From G958295645 sp965242735 (GTDB taxonomy: Bacteria; Gemmatimonadota; Gemmatimonadetes; Longimicrobiales; Gaopeijiaceae), in assembly GCA_965242735.1 (NCBI GenBank), contig OZ251497.1, forward strand, positions 1,426,001 to 1,490,000: a stretch of DNA of 64,000 nt, in the 5' to 3' direction. The notes beneath the pieces are model-generated. The model worked only from the letters and a program-made list of their open reading frames with translations. It had not been told where the DNA came from and did no database searches. Within the stretch, counting starts at the first letter, position 1. Every line of letters begins with the position of its first letter. Positions 29,692 to 39,128 of the stretch are shown here, piece by piece. The position numbers and the translations under genes were made by a program.

Positions 29692-30863
29692 GCTTGGCGG
29701 CGGGGAGCCGGTCCGCTTGGCGCGCATGTCCAGCGGCTCTCCCGGCTCTCGCGGCCGACGCGGCGGGCTTGGCGGCGGTGGCGATTGCCCTGGCGGTCGT
29801 CGCCTTCTCGGCCTTCGCGGGGCCGCTCTCGGCTCGCCCCCAGTCGCCGCCGGACGGTCTCCTGGTGCGTGGGGAGCTCTGGGTGGGGCCGGTGCGGGCC
29901 GACAGCGGGACGGTGGTGCTCCACCAAGTGTCCGCGGCGTTCAGCGGCGGCATCGACACGGTGGCGGTCGCCGCCGACGGCAGTTTCGAGCTGCGCCTGC
30001 CTGCGGCGTCCGGCGTGGGCGGGGAGGTGTTCTTCGGGGCCGTTTGGCGCGACGGCGTGCTCTACTACGGCGACGCGCTCTCCGGGGACTTCGCGACGGA
30101 CTCCGCGTACGTGATCCGGGCGTATCCGGCGGCGCCCGCGGGGACGGCGCCGCGGCCCGTCGTGGCGGTGCGCAACCTGATCCTGGAGCGCGCCGGGCCG
30201 GCCGGCGGGTGGGCGGCCAGGGACGTCTTCGAGGTCGAGAGCTTGGCCCAGGCGACGATCGTGTCGTCGGAGCGGGGCGCGGCCTGGTCCCATGCGCTGC
30301 CGGGCGGGGCGACGGATCTGCGAACGGGTGGGCAGGGCTTCGCGGCCACGTCGGCCACGCTGGCGAGAGGGCGCGTGGAGGTGTCGGAACCGGTGCCTCC
30401 CGGGGGCGCCCTGTTCTTCTTCCGCTACCGGATCCCGTCGGACGAGGCGCGCGTGCCGCTGGAGGGCGTGACGGGCTCGATGGAGCTGCTCTTGCCGACG
30501 GGAGACCCGGCCGCGGCGGTCGAGGGCTTGGCCGCCGCGGGCGAGGCCGAGCTGAACGGCGTCCTCTACCGCCGCTTCGCGGGACGGGGCTTGGCTCCCG
30601 GCGTCGTGACGGTGCGCACGGGTTCCTCGAAGGGCGGTTGGGGGGACGCGCGGCTGGCGGCGGCGCTGGCGGCTCTGGTGCTGACCGCCGCGGGCACGGC
30701 GATTGCGGCGCGCCGGGGATCGTCGGCGGCAGGGGATGGAGTCGGCCGGCGAGGGCTGATCGTGGCGGTGGCCGAGCTGGACGAGGCGGCCGAAGCGGGC
30801 GAGCTGGGGGCGGACGAGCACCGCCGTCGCCGCCGCGCGCTTCTCGAACGCCTGGGCGGGTAG
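29692..30863 (+). CDS. Membrane-anchored protein with carboxypeptidase-regulatory-like repeats
   Basis: A hydrophobic signal-like segment (AAVAIALAVVAFSAFAGPL) is followed by a beta-rich extracytoplasmic part (LLVRGELWVGPVRADSGTVVLHQVS), a second domain, a C-terminal membrane helix (LAAALAALVLTAAGTAIAA) and a short charged tail ELGADEHRRRRRALLERLGG. No enzyme motif. No start has a ribosome-binding site; TTG 29692 is chosen because it leaves an N-region before the signal, TTG 29769 and GTG 29778 being alternatives. Confidence 0.65.
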
Positions 30864-31015
30864 ACGTGCGGGCCCCCTGGGTCGAGGCTTGCGCGGCGCG
30901 GGGGCTTGCGCGGGCGCGGGCGCGGGCGGTGCGGCCTCTGCCGGGGGGCGGCGGGGATGCGTGCGCCTGCGCGGGGCGGGTTGCGCCGGCCGGCGCGCCG
31001 CCGGGGTAGCGGGCG

Positions 31016-31795
31016 ATGCCGGCGTTCACGACGGACGCGGTGGTCTTGCGCGCGTACCCCTGGTCGGAGTCCAGCCGCGTGCTCAAGCTCTATTGCCGCG
31101 AGGCGGGGCTGGTGAGCGCGATGGCGCGGGGGGCCCGGTCGCGCGCTTCCAAGGGCGCGGGGGCGGCGGCGCCCTTCAGCGAGGGCGTGGCGGTGATCGG
31201 CGGCCCGGCGGCCCGCGACCTGCGGATTCTGCGCGACTTCACGCCGGTCAAGGCGCGCATCGGCCTGGGGGCCGGCTACGCCCGGCTGGCCGGGGCGTCG
31301 GCGGCATGCGAACTGGTGCTGGGCCATGTTGCCGAGGAACGGCAATGGGACCTGTTCGACGTCCTGTCCGCCGGCCTGGACGCGGTGGAGGCGGCGGCCC
31401 CGAGCGACGTCGGGGGGACGGTCCTGGCGCTGGCGTGGCGGATCGTGGACGTGCTGGGCTTCGCGCCGGAGCTCGCGTCCTGCACGCACTGCGGGCGCGG
31501 ACTGGAGGACGCCGAGATGGGCCGCTTCGACGTGGCGGCCGGCGGCGTCGCGTGCGCGCGCTGCCCGGCGCCGGAGAAGTCGCGGCGGATTGGTCCGATG
31601 GGGCGGGCCGACTTGGCGCGCCTCGTTGCGGGCGCGGTTCCGGCCGGGCTGCGGCGGCCCTGGGCGCACGCGTCGCTCCTCGGGGAGTTCCTGGCGTTTC
31701 ACGTCTTGGGGGGACGGCCGCCCAAGGCGCTGCGGCAATTCCAAGACCTGCTGCGCTCGGACGCTCGCGGGACGGATGCGCCCGCGCCGACATGA
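31016..31795 (+). CDS. recO: DNA repair protein RecO
   Basis: RecO loads RecA at gaps in the RecFOR pathway. The 259-residue protein has the N-terminal OB fold (TTDAVVLRAYPWSESSRVLKLY) and a zinc-binding pair of pairs (CTHCGRGL ... CARCPAPE). Its stop overlaps the start of selB as ATGA. Confidence 0.9.
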   Translation: MPAFTTDAVVLRAYPWSESSRVLKLYCREAGLVSAMARGARSRASKGAGAAAPFSEGVAVIGGPAARDLRILRDFTPVKARIGLGAGYARLAGASAACELVLGHVAEERQWDLFDVLSAGLDAVEAAAPSDVGGTVLALAWRIVDVLGFAPELASCTHCGRGLEDAEMGRFDVAAGGVACARCPAPEKSRRIGPMGRADLARLVAGAVPAGLRRPWAHASLLGEFLAFHVLGGRPPKALRQFQDLLRSDARGTDAPAPT

Positions 31796-33771
31796 TTCTC
31801 GGTACGGCCGGCCACATCGACCACGGCAAGACGGCCCTGGTCAAGGCGCTTTCGGGCGTGGACACCGACCGGCTGGCCGAGGAGAAGAAGCGCGGCATCA
31901 CGATCGAGCTGGGCTTCGCGCCCTACTCGCCGTCGCCCGGCTGCGCGTTCGGCATCGTGGACGTGCCGGGGCACGAAGCGTTCGTGAGGACGATGGTGGC
32001 GGGCGCCACCGGCATGGACATGGCGCTCCTGGTCGTGGCCGCCGACGAGGGCGTGATGCCGCAGACGCGCGAGCACTTGGCGGTCGTGAGCCTGCTGGGC
32101 GTGCCGCGCATGGTCGTGGCCTTGACCAAGACGGACTTGGTGGACGCCGAATGGCTGGAGCTGGTCGAGGAGGACGCGCGGGCGCTGCTGGCCGGCACGC
32201 CGTACGCGGAGGCCGAGGTGGTGCCCGTGTCCGCCGTCACGGGCGAAGGCGTGGACGCGCTGTCGGCCGCGCTCGTCCGGTGCGCCGCGCAGGACGGCCG
32301 CGACTCCGGCGACTTGGCGCGCCTGCCCGTGGACCGGGTCTTCGCGCTGGAGGGGGCGGGGACCGTCGTCACGGGCACGCTGTGGTCGGGCCGGCTGGAG
32401 CGGGGCGGGGCGGTTCGCATCCTGCCGGGGGGCGGCGACGCGCGAATTCGTTCGGTCGAAGTGCACGGAGAGGCGCGGGACGCGGCCCAGGCTGGGCAGC
32501 GCGCGGCGGTGGCGCTCACGGGCGCCGCGGTTCGGCGGGGCCGCCTGCGGCGCGGCGACGTGCTGGTGACCAGCCCGGCCTGGGCGCCCTCGATGATGCT
32601 GACCGCCGAGCTCACGGCGCTCGAGGGGACGGGGTGGAGCGTGGAGCACGGCCAGCGCGTCCGGGTGCACCTGGGCACGGCGGAGGTCCTCGGCCGCTTG
32701 GTTCTCTTCCTTGACGAGCCGCCGCTTGCCGACGAGCTGTCGCTTGCCGCGACGCCGGTCCCCGACGGGCGCGCCGCCGCCGCCGGGACGAGCGGGGGCA
32801 CGGCGCCCCCGGGCCGGCCGGTGCTGGGGCAGCTGCGCCTGGAAGCGCCGGTGGTGGCCCGAAGCGGCGACCGATTCGTGATCCGGTCCTACTCGCCGCT
32901 CGCGACCATCGCCGGCGGCGTCGTGCTGGAGCCGAATCCGCCCAAGCGCAAGAAGTTGTCCGCCCGGCAACGGGAGGCCCTGGGCCAGCTGGGGCGCGGG
33001 GGACTGGACGCCGTGCGCGGGGCTGCCCGGCTGGCGGGATGGCAGGGGCTGCCGGCGTCGGCGTTGGGCGTCGCGGCGGCGTGCGCTTCGGAGGCGCTTG
33101 CGGCCTTCGACTTGCGGTCCGGCGAGGACCAGCCGGCTTGGCGGCACGACGACGCGCTGTTCGACTGGGAGGTCGTGGCCGAGGGCGAGGCGCGCATTCT
33201 GGCCGCGGCGCGGGCGCACCACGAGACCCGTCCGCTGGACGCCGGCGCGCCCTTGGACGCGATTCGCAGGGCGTTGCCCGACCGCTCGCACGCGAGACTG
33301 GCCGACGGGCTGGCGGCGCGCCTGGTCCGCCAGGAACGCCTCGTCCTCGAAGGCAAGACGGCGCGGCTCCCGGATTTTCGCGCCGCGCTTCGTCCGGACC
33401 AGGAGCGCGTGGCGGCGCGCATCGTCGAGATTCTGGCCGAGGCCGGCCTGGAGGGTCCCGCCACGGCGGCGCTGCTGGGACGGGCGGGGGCGGGCGCCGA
33501 GGGCGAGGCCGTCTTGGACTTCCTGGCCCGGCGCGGACGAGCGCGCTTGGTTGGCGACGCCTTCTGGGTGTCGGCGGAGGTCCTGGACCGGGCCGCGGCT
33601 GCCGTGACCGAGCGCTTGGGAGGGCGCGCAGGGCTGGGACCCGCCGACTTTCGCGAAGCGTTGCCCGTCGCGCGCAAGCGCCTCATTCCGCTCCTGGCGC
33701 ACTTGGACGCGCAAGGCGTCACCGTGCGCGAGGCGGACGGCCGCCGAGTCCCCGGCGGCTCCCAGGGCTAG
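31792..33771 (+). CDS. selB: Selenocysteine-specific elongation factor SelB
   Basis: SelB brings Sec-tRNA to UGA codons by binding a SECIS hairpin. The 659-residue GTPase starts MILGTAGHIDHGKTALVKAL (G1 GHIDHGKT at about 7-14), has DVPGHE and TKTD, domains II and III, and four winged helices at the C terminus ending RKRLIPLLAHLDAQGVTVRE. ATGA coupling to recO. No selA, selD, tRNA-Sec or obvious selenoprotein is in the window, so the rest of the pathway must be elsewhere. Confidence 0.95.
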   Translation: MILGTAGHIDHGKTALVKALSGVDTDRLAEEKKRGITIELGFAPYSPSPGCAFGIVDVPGHEAFVRTMVAGATGMDMALLVVAADEGVMPQTREHLAVVSLLGVPRMVVALTKTDLVDAEWLELVEEDARALLAGTPYAEAEVVPVSAVTGEGVDALSAALVRCAAQDGRDSGDLARLPVDRVFALEGAGTVVTGTLWSGRLERGGAVRILPGGGDARIRSVEVHGEARDAAQAGQRAAVALTGAAVRRGRLRRGDVLVTSPAWAPSMMLTAELTALEGTGWSVEHGQRVRVHLGTAEVLGRLVLFLDEPPLADELSLAATPVPDGRAAAAGTSGGTAPPGRPVLGQLRLEAPVVARSGDRFVIRSYSPLATIAGGVVLEPNPPKRKKLSARQREALGQLGRGGLDAVRGAARLAGWQGLPASALGVAAACASEALAAFDLRSGEDQPAWRHDDALFDWEVVAEGEARILAAARAHHETRPLDAGAPLDAIRRALPDRSHARLADGLAARLVRQERLVLEGKTARLPDFRAALRPDQERVAARIVEILAEAGLEGPATAALLGRAGAGAEGEAVLDFLARRGRARLVGDAFWVSAEVLDRAAAAVTERLGGRAGLGPADFREALPVARKRLIPLLAHLDAQGVTVREADGRRVPGGSQG

Positions 33772-34027
33772 CTTGGCCCAGTCGGCCCAGCGCGTGCCGC
33801 CAGCGTTTGCGAGTCGCCCGGGCGGCACAGCTTGGCCGGCCCGGCGCGGGGCCGCTGGGGTCTGTGCGCCGCCCGGGTCAGGTCAGCTTGGTCGGCCCGG
33901 CGGCGCCCAGCCCGGCCCGGCCCGGCGCGTGGCTGTAGGTCGCCGATGGGCGTATATTGGGGTCATGTGGCGCTCGGCGGCGCCGATTTCGACGGCGACG
34001 CCGCGGAAACCGAAAGCGGGAGCCATT

Positions 34028-34465
34028 GTGAGACGCGTCAGCTTCGTCGCGGTTTTCTTGTGTTGCGGGACGGTCGGCCAGCTCGCCGCCCAGGACCCGC
34101 CATTGCCGGAAGAGGGGCAGGGTGCGGGCTTCAGTCTCGAACAGAACTACCCGAATCCGTTCAATCCCGAGACGCGCATTCCCTTCGCGCTCTCGGAGGA
34201 GCTCTTCGGAGACGGACGATCTCCGACGGTCTCGATTCGCATCTTCAACATCCTCAACCAGTTCGTGGCCGCCCCCGTCGCGCTGGACTATCCGGGCGGG
34301 GAGGGACGGCCGCTCCTGCAGCTGGAGTACGCCTCGCCGGGCCGCTACGAGGCCTTTTGGGACGGCCGAGACCGCCGCGGCCGCCAAGTCGCTTCGGGCG
34401 TCTACTTCGTGCAGATGGTGGTGGACGGGCGCACGGCCTGGATGAAGATGTTCGTCACGAAGTAG
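34028..34465 (+). CDS. Small secreted protein with FlgD/T9SS-type C-terminal domain
   Basis: The 145-residue protein has a signal peptide (RRVSFVAVFLCCGTVGQLAAQ) and then almost nothing but one domain: LEQNYPNPFNPETRIPF ... GVYFVQMVVDGRTAWMKMFV. In Bacteroidota-type genomes this domain sits at the end of large secreted proteins as a sorting signal or FlgD-like Ig fold. Here it is free-standing. GTG 34028 follows GGGAG; a -10-like TATATT is at about 33953. ATG 33965 is an alternative start but would precede the signal. Confidence 0.8.
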   Translation: MRRVSFVAVFLCCGTVGQLAAQDPPLPEEGQGAGFSLEQNYPNPFNPETRIPFALSEELFGDGRSPTVSIRIFNILNQFVAAPVALDYPGGEGRPLLQLEYASPGRYEAFWDGRDRRGRQVASGVYFVQMVVDGRTAWMKMFVTK

Positions 34466-34471
34466 GCCGGT

Positions 34472-34523
34472 CTCCCGAAGAGCCGCCGTCCAAGAGCCGC
34501 CTCCCGAAGAGCCGCCTTCCAAG
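34472..34523. repeat. 23-bp direct repeat in the spacer before the Dus gene
   Basis: CTCCCGAAGAGCCGCC plus TCCAAG-type sequence at 34472-34494 recurs at 34501-34523 with one change, period 29. Confidence 0.75.
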
Positions 34524-34543
34524 CGCAGCCCCCGATCCGACCG

Positions 34544-35695
34544 ATGCCCGCGTTTCCCTTCGACGTGCCCGGCGCGCCCGAGACGCCGTTGTTCCTGGCG
34601 CCGCAAGCCGGGGTTTCCGAGTCGCCGTTCAGGAGACTCTGCCGCCGCTTCGGCGCCGACGTGGTCCTCACCGAGTTCGTCAGCGCCGAAGGGATCGTGC
34701 GCGGGAGCGAGAAGACGGCCGACTATCTCCGGTTCAGCGAGGACGAGCGGCCGATCGGCGTCCAGATCTTCGGAGCGGATCCCGCACGCATGGGCGAGGC
34801 GGCCGCCCTGGTCACCGAGACGTACGCGCCCGACTTCGTCGACATCAACTTCGGATGCCCGGTCAAGAAGGTCGTGAAGCGCAATGGCGGTTCCGGCTGC
34901 CTGCGGGACCTGAAGCTGGTGGCGCGCATTGTTGCGGCGGTGGCGGACGCGACGCCGTTGCCCGTCACCACCAAGATTCGCTCCGGCTACGACGAGGCGA
35001 CGCGCGATCCCGTCGCCGTCGGCTTGGCTTGCCAGGAGGCGGGTTCGCGGATGGTGACCTTGCATCCCCGGACGCGAACGGACATGTACGGGGGCCGGGC
35101 CCGTTGGGACGAGATCGCGGCGCTGGTCGCGGCCCTGGAGGTGCCCGTGGTGGGCAACGGCGACATCCGCGAGGGCGCGGATGCGCTGCGCATGAGGGAG
35201 CGGACGGGATGCCACGGCATCATGATGGCGCGAGGCTCGCACGGGGCGCCGTGGCTCTTCCGCCAGGCCAAGGCGGCGTTGCGCGGCGACCCCGTTCCGG
35301 CCGCCCCCGGCGCGCGCGAGCGCTTCGCCGTCTGTCTGGAGCATGCCGAGAACGCCGTCGCGTTCGAGAGGGACGCGGAAAAGGCCGTTCGCGACTTCCG
35401 CAAGCACCTGGGCTGGTACACCAAGGGCCTGCCCGGCGGACGCGAATTGCGCCAGCGCCTCTTCGCCGTTCGCGACCTGGCCGAAGTGCGGACCGTGCTC
35501 GCGGGCTACTTGGCGGACGAGCGCCGACGCCGCGCCGGCGACGTTGACGATCGCCTGACGGCTCGCCCGAGCCCGAAGCCGGCCGAGATCGCCCGGCGCC
35601 GGCCGGAAGGCCGGCCGGCCGTTGGGCGGAGTGGAGGCGGCGGGAATCGAACCCGCGTCCGAGAACAGTTCCTTCGTGAGTCTCTACGCGCGTAG
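34544..35695 (+). CDS. tRNA-dihydrouridine synthase (DusB-like)
   Basis: Dus enzymes reduce uridines in the tRNA D-loop with FMN and NADPH. Motifs: PLFLAPQAGVSESPFRRLC, VDINFGCPVKKVVKRNGGS with the catalytic Cys, TKIRSGYDE, and IMMARGSHGAPWLF. The family domain ends near residue 330. The last about 20 codons overlap the 3' end of tmRNA on the other strand and read GGGNRTRVREQFLRES, a translation of the tRNA-like domain. The true end may be as called, or the tail may be recent. Confidence 0.92.
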   Translation: MPAFPFDVPGAPETPLFLAPQAGVSESPFRRLCRRFGADVVLTEFVSAEGIVRGSEKTADYLRFSEDERPIGVQIFGADPARMGEAAALVTETYAPDFVDINFGCPVKKVVKRNGGSGCLRDLKLVARIVAAVADATPLPVTTKIRSGYDEATRDPVAVGLACQEAGSRMVTLHPRTRTDMYGGRARWDEIAALVAALEVPVVGNGDIREGADALRMRERTGCHGIMMARGSHGAPWLFRQAKAALRGDPVPAAPGARERFAVCLEHAENAVAFERDAEKAVRDFRKHLGWYTKGLPGGRELRQRLFAVRDLAEVRTVLAGYLADERRRRAGDVDDRLTARPSPKPAEIARRRPEGRPAVGRSGGGGNRTRVREQFLRESLRA

Positions 35696-35988
35696 ATCGC
35701 CATTGCGTTTCGCGTCGGCGGGGCTGGCGAACGGCCCTCGCCGGGCTAGCCGCCGAGAAGTCTCGCCCGCGGGTCCAGCGGCGCAAACCCGCGAGCCAGC
35801 CCGAATCGTCGACGCCTCTCCGGTCCGCCTCGGGCGGGCAGTCCGGGAGACGGGCTGTCTAGGTTTGGCTAGGCAGCCAGGGCCAAGTCAGTGTTGGCAG
35901 TCAATCGTTTCCGGGAGGTTTTTCGAGGTCCCCGGACCTCGGCGCGCAACTCCGAGATCGCCGATCCCGTCGAAGCCATGTCGCCCCC
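35632..35988 (-). ncRNA. ssrA: Transfer-messenger RNA (tmRNA)
   Basis: tmRNA rescues stalled ribosomes and tags the product for ClpXP or Lon, both encoded here. The minus strand starts GGGGGCGACATGGCTTCGAC and ends GGTTCGATTCCCGCCGCCTCC plus A, pairing as a tRNA-like acceptor. The tag frame, 35898 down to the TAG at 35869, reads ANTDLALAA after the charged Ala. CCA is not encoded. About 357 nt, normal for a one-piece tmRNA. Confidence 0.96.
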
Positions 35989-36233
35989 ATGTTGTCAAAT
36001 ACCTTCGCGCCGCGACCCGAGCCCGCCACGCGACTCGGCGAACCGCCTCCCCACTACGGCCAAACGCGCCGCCGAGGTTCAAGATAACCGTTGGGCGGGT
36101 GAATGGGAAGCTCCGCCCGTCGGCCGTGTCGTACCGCAAGCAGGGCGCTGCCGCCAAACGGACGAACGGCGCGGGCCGGCCTCGGGGACCCGGTGTTGCG
36201 ACGGGCGCCGCGGATCCAGGATCACCGCGGCTG

Positions 36234-37385
36234 TCAACGCAGGATCGGCCGCAACTCCACCCGCTGGGTGTCCAGCTCGTCCATCGCGACTCCGGCGGCG
36301 TGAGTCTCCCCGACCCATTTGAGCACGAAACCTCCCGGCAGGTCCGCCGTGGCCGCCAAGGCGCCGTCGGGGCCGAACACCTTCCAATGATTGCGCGGTT
36401 CCGGGTAGGGCGCCGTGTACTGCCTGACCCACGTGAAGCCGTCCGACGCCACAACGTCCCAGTATGCGGGAAAGTGGGAGGGGAACGGGTATTCGGCTAG
36501 AGTTCGCCGAATTCCGTCGTGATCGCCATTGGCGGCGCGGACCGCGGCGATCCTTCGCCGTCTGTACTCGTCCACATGGAAGCCCGACACAGGGATGCGG
36601 TCCTCGTCCACCGCGAGGGTGTCGAAGAGGTTGCCCTCCATGTCGTAGCGCACCAACGACCACTTGTCGCCCGTCCCTAGGACGAATCCCCCTGGGTGCG
36701 TATCAATAAGGGGGCGTCGGCCCCACACGAGAGGGAGTATGCTGTAGCCCAGGCCATCGGCGCGGGCGAAACGCCATCGGTCCTCTCCAGGGAGCCGCTG
36801 CTCGATCACCCGTCGCAACGACCCGTCCGGCTCGAAGAGGGCGAGATCGAGAGTCGCGCGGTAATGCCCCATTTCGATTTCCCGGCCTGCCGAGGGTGGA
36901 GGATCGGCGTTGCGGACGACCCCCGCAAATGTGGTGGGACCCACGCACTGGAAGCTTCGTATCCGTTCGTAGTCCCAAGTCACCGTCCGCATAAGGTCCA
37001 AGTCGAGGGAAAAAACGGACACCCGGTTCACTCCGACATCCGACACGAAGATCGTGTCTGATCCGCAATCGCCGATCCAGTCCACAAAGATGAAGTCGCC
37101 CGGACCTTCGCCTTCGCGCCCCGCCGTGGCAACCAACCGCCCCGTCGTCCGCTCGAACGCCTGAACGCTGAAGGCACGTTGGTCCGTGACGTAGACGCGG
37201 TCGTTGCGCACCAACATGTCTGCTATGTTCCCGAACAGTACCGTTTCATCCTCCCCGATCACCAAGTCCGGGGGGCCCAACCTCCATTGCGCCTCTGCGG
37301 ACGAAGCAAGCAAAGTCGCCGCGACTGCCTGGGCCAGCCCGCAACCGACGCGCGGGAGACCCGGACAGCAGCGGCTCCACGGCAC
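36234..37385 (-). CDS. Secreted six-bladed beta-propeller protein
   Basis: The 383-residue protein has a signal peptide (AQAVAATLLASSAEAQ) and propeller blades of the 6-bladed NHL-like type: VYVTDQRAFSVQAFERTTGR, GREGEGPGDFIFVDWIG, IFVSDVGVNRVSVFSLD. Such proteins are numerous in Gemmatimonadota-like genomes; their ligands are not known. It is more distant from the two propellers at 39,129 and 61,833. GTG 37385 is the most likely start; no strong ribosome-binding site. Confidence 0.8.
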   Translation of the reverse strand: MPWSRCCPGLPRVGCGLAQAVAATLLASSAEAQWRLGPPDLVIGEDETVLFGNIADMLVRNDRVYVTDQRAFSVQAFERTTGRLVATAGREGEGPGDFIFVDWIGDCGSDTIFVSDVGVNRVSVFSLDLDLMRTVTWDYERIRSFQCVGPTTFAGVVRNADPPPSAGREIEMGHYRATLDLALFEPDGSLRRVIEQRLPGEDRWRFARADGLGYSILPLVWGRRPLIDTHPGGFVLGTGDKWSLVRYDMEGNLFDTLAVDEDRIPVSGFHVDEYRRRRIAAVRAANGDHDGIRRTLAEYPFPSHFPAYWDVVASDGFTWVRQYTAPYPEPRNHWKVFGPDGALAATADLPGGFVLKWVGETHAAGVAMDELDTQRVELRPILR

Positions 37386-37739
37386 GCTAATTGGGTCCGC
37401 CTTCGTCCCGGGCCGTCCTCGTCCGATCCGCCAAGACTGCAGTCGGGCCCGCTGGCGTCGCAGTAGTCCTCCCTTTCGTAGGGAGGGCCACTGTCGGGAT
37501 TGAAGAGAACGCACAGCGCGTCGAACTGCCGGCTCGGCTCAGGTGCCGCTCGGGCAACGTGGTCTTACTCTCGGGCATGTCCAGGAAACACGTTATCTTC
37601 GCCTTGAAGTCGCCTCGGCGTTGCGCGCGGCGTGCCGCTGGTTGTCGGCCAATGCCTTGAATCTACTGGCCGCGTCGCACCACGCCTCTCACGGCAATCT
37701 CTCGAGGACAAGCACGGGCTGGAAGGCGTTCTGACTAGA
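37386..37739. other. Divergent spacer between propeller and GPP34 genes
   Basis: No gene. On the plus strand GTTATCTT at 37592-37599 matches octamers found before tRNA-Leu and tmRNA (there read on the minus strand). TTGAAG follows it. A promoter for GPP34 is likely here but not certain. Confidence 0.4.
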
Positions 37740-38483
37740 ATGGGCGCACACAACGACCCCGGCCCGGACGGGGCGCATTCGGCCGGTCCCACGCCGCCGG
37801 ACGCGTCGCCCGCGACCGACCGCCTCGACCTGCCGGAAGAAGTCTTCCTTCTGTCGTTGCGCGACGACGGCCGGTTCGGCGTTGCCAGCGTGCAGTACGC
37901 TCTGGGCGGAGCCATCCTGGCCGAACTGGCGCTCCGCGGCCGCGTCGCCCTCACGGAATCGAAACGAAAGCGGCGGGTGACGCTGCTGAACGCCGCGCCC
38001 ACCGGAGTCCCGCTGCACGACGAGTGCCTGGGCCGGGTTCGGGACTCCCGGCGACCGAGGCCGCCGTCCCACTGGGTGGCCAGCTTTGGCGCCACCAAGA
38101 AGGCGACGAGCCGCGTCGGCGAGAGGCTCCGCGAGCGGGGCGTGCTGAGCATCGAGCGCAGGCGGATCCTGCTCGTCTTCCCGTGCACGCGCTACCGGCA
38201 GCTCGACGCGGGTCCCCGGCGCGACGTCCTGTTGCGGCTCGGGGCGGTCGTTCTGGGCAAGCAGTCCGACGCCGGGCGGCGCACACTGACGTTGCTGGCC
38301 TTGGCGCACAGCGTCCGTCTTCTGCGCTTCGCCTTCGGCAGGAAGGCGATCAGTCCGCACCGGGCGGACGTGAAGCGGCTCGTGAAGGACGATCCGTTCG
38401 GCAAGGCGGTCCGGGAAGCGGTGGCCGCCGCCCATGCAGCGGTGTCGGCGTCGGCAACCATCCCGACGACGACCAGCAGCTAG
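37740..38483 (+). CDS. GPP34 (GOLPH3-like) protein
   Basis: The 247-residue protein has the GPP34 fold blocks: LDLPEEVFLLSLRDDGRFG, YALGGAILAELALRGRVAL, and RLRERGVLSIE. Eukaryotic homologues bind PI4P in the Golgi; bacterial members are of unknown function and occur in some phyla such as Actinomycetota. A disordered N terminus of about 28 residues precedes the domain. ATG 37740 is the first plausible start. Confidence 0.85.
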   Translation: MGAHNDPGPDGAHSAGPTPPDASPATDRLDLPEEVFLLSLRDDGRFGVASVQYALGGAILAELALRGRVALTESKRKRRVTLLNAAPTGVPLHDECLGRVRDSRRPRPPSHWVASFGATKKATSRVGERLRERGVLSIERRRILLVFPCTRYRQLDAGPRRDVLLRLGAVVLGKQSDAGRRTLTLLALAHSVRLLRFAFGRKAISPHRADVKRLVKDDPFGKAVREAVAAAHAAVSASATIPTTTSS

Positions 38484-38694
38484 GCCGTCCCGGAGCCGCG
38501 AGCGGAGGCCCGAGAGCGGCAAGCCCGGGCCTCGGCGCGGCCCGTCCGGGGCGGGAAGAACTGGCGTGCAGCTTCGCGGAGCCGTAATCTGAAGGTCGCG
38601 CCGGGCACCGCCGGTTCGTCGGCTTTCGACGCCGGTCGCCAGCCCGCTGTGCCCCCGACATCGGCAATCCCCAACGCACGAGGAACCGAAACGC

Positions 38695-39105
38695 ATGGAC
38701 GCCAACCGCGATGGATTCTACCAAGTCGCCCTCAACGCCCTCCGCGTCGTCGCGGGCTTCCTGTTCATGCAGCACGGCCTTCAGAAGGTCTTCGGCATGC
38801 TGGGCAGGGACCAGGTCGAGAGCTTCGCGAGCCTTGCCGGCGTGGCCGGCATCATGGAACTGGTCGGCGGAGCGCTGATCATGCTGGGCCTCTTCACGCG
38901 GCCCGTGGCCTTCCTTCTGTCCGGCCAGATGGCTGTCGCCTACTTCTACGCCCACGCGCCCAACGGCTTCTGGCCCATCGTGAACCGGGGCGAGCTGGCC
39001 GCCGTCTACTGCTTCGTGTGGCTGTTCTTCTCGGCCAGCGGCGCCGGGAAGTACTCGCTGGACGGATGGATGGCGTCTCGGAGGAACGGGACCGAAACGG
39101 CGTAG
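38695..39105 (+). CDS. DoxX-family membrane protein
   Basis: The 136-residue protein has four membrane helices and the DoxX pattern (LRVVAGFLFMQHGLQKVFG, GVAGIMELVGGALIMLGLFTRPVA, YFYAHAPNGFWPIVNRGE). Members are linked to redox and thiol stress. ATG 38695 is preceded by GAGGAA. Only 23 bases separate it from the propeller gene, so the two may share a transcript. Confidence 0.9.
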   Translation: MDANRDGFYQVALNALRVVAGFLFMQHGLQKVFGMLGRDQVESFASLAGVAGIMELVGGALIMLGLFTRPVAFLLSGQMAVAYFYAHAPNGFWPIVNRGELAAVYCFVWLFFSASGAGKYSLDGWMASRRNGTETA

Positions 39106-39128
39106 GCGACGCACGCCTCCTGCAGGGC

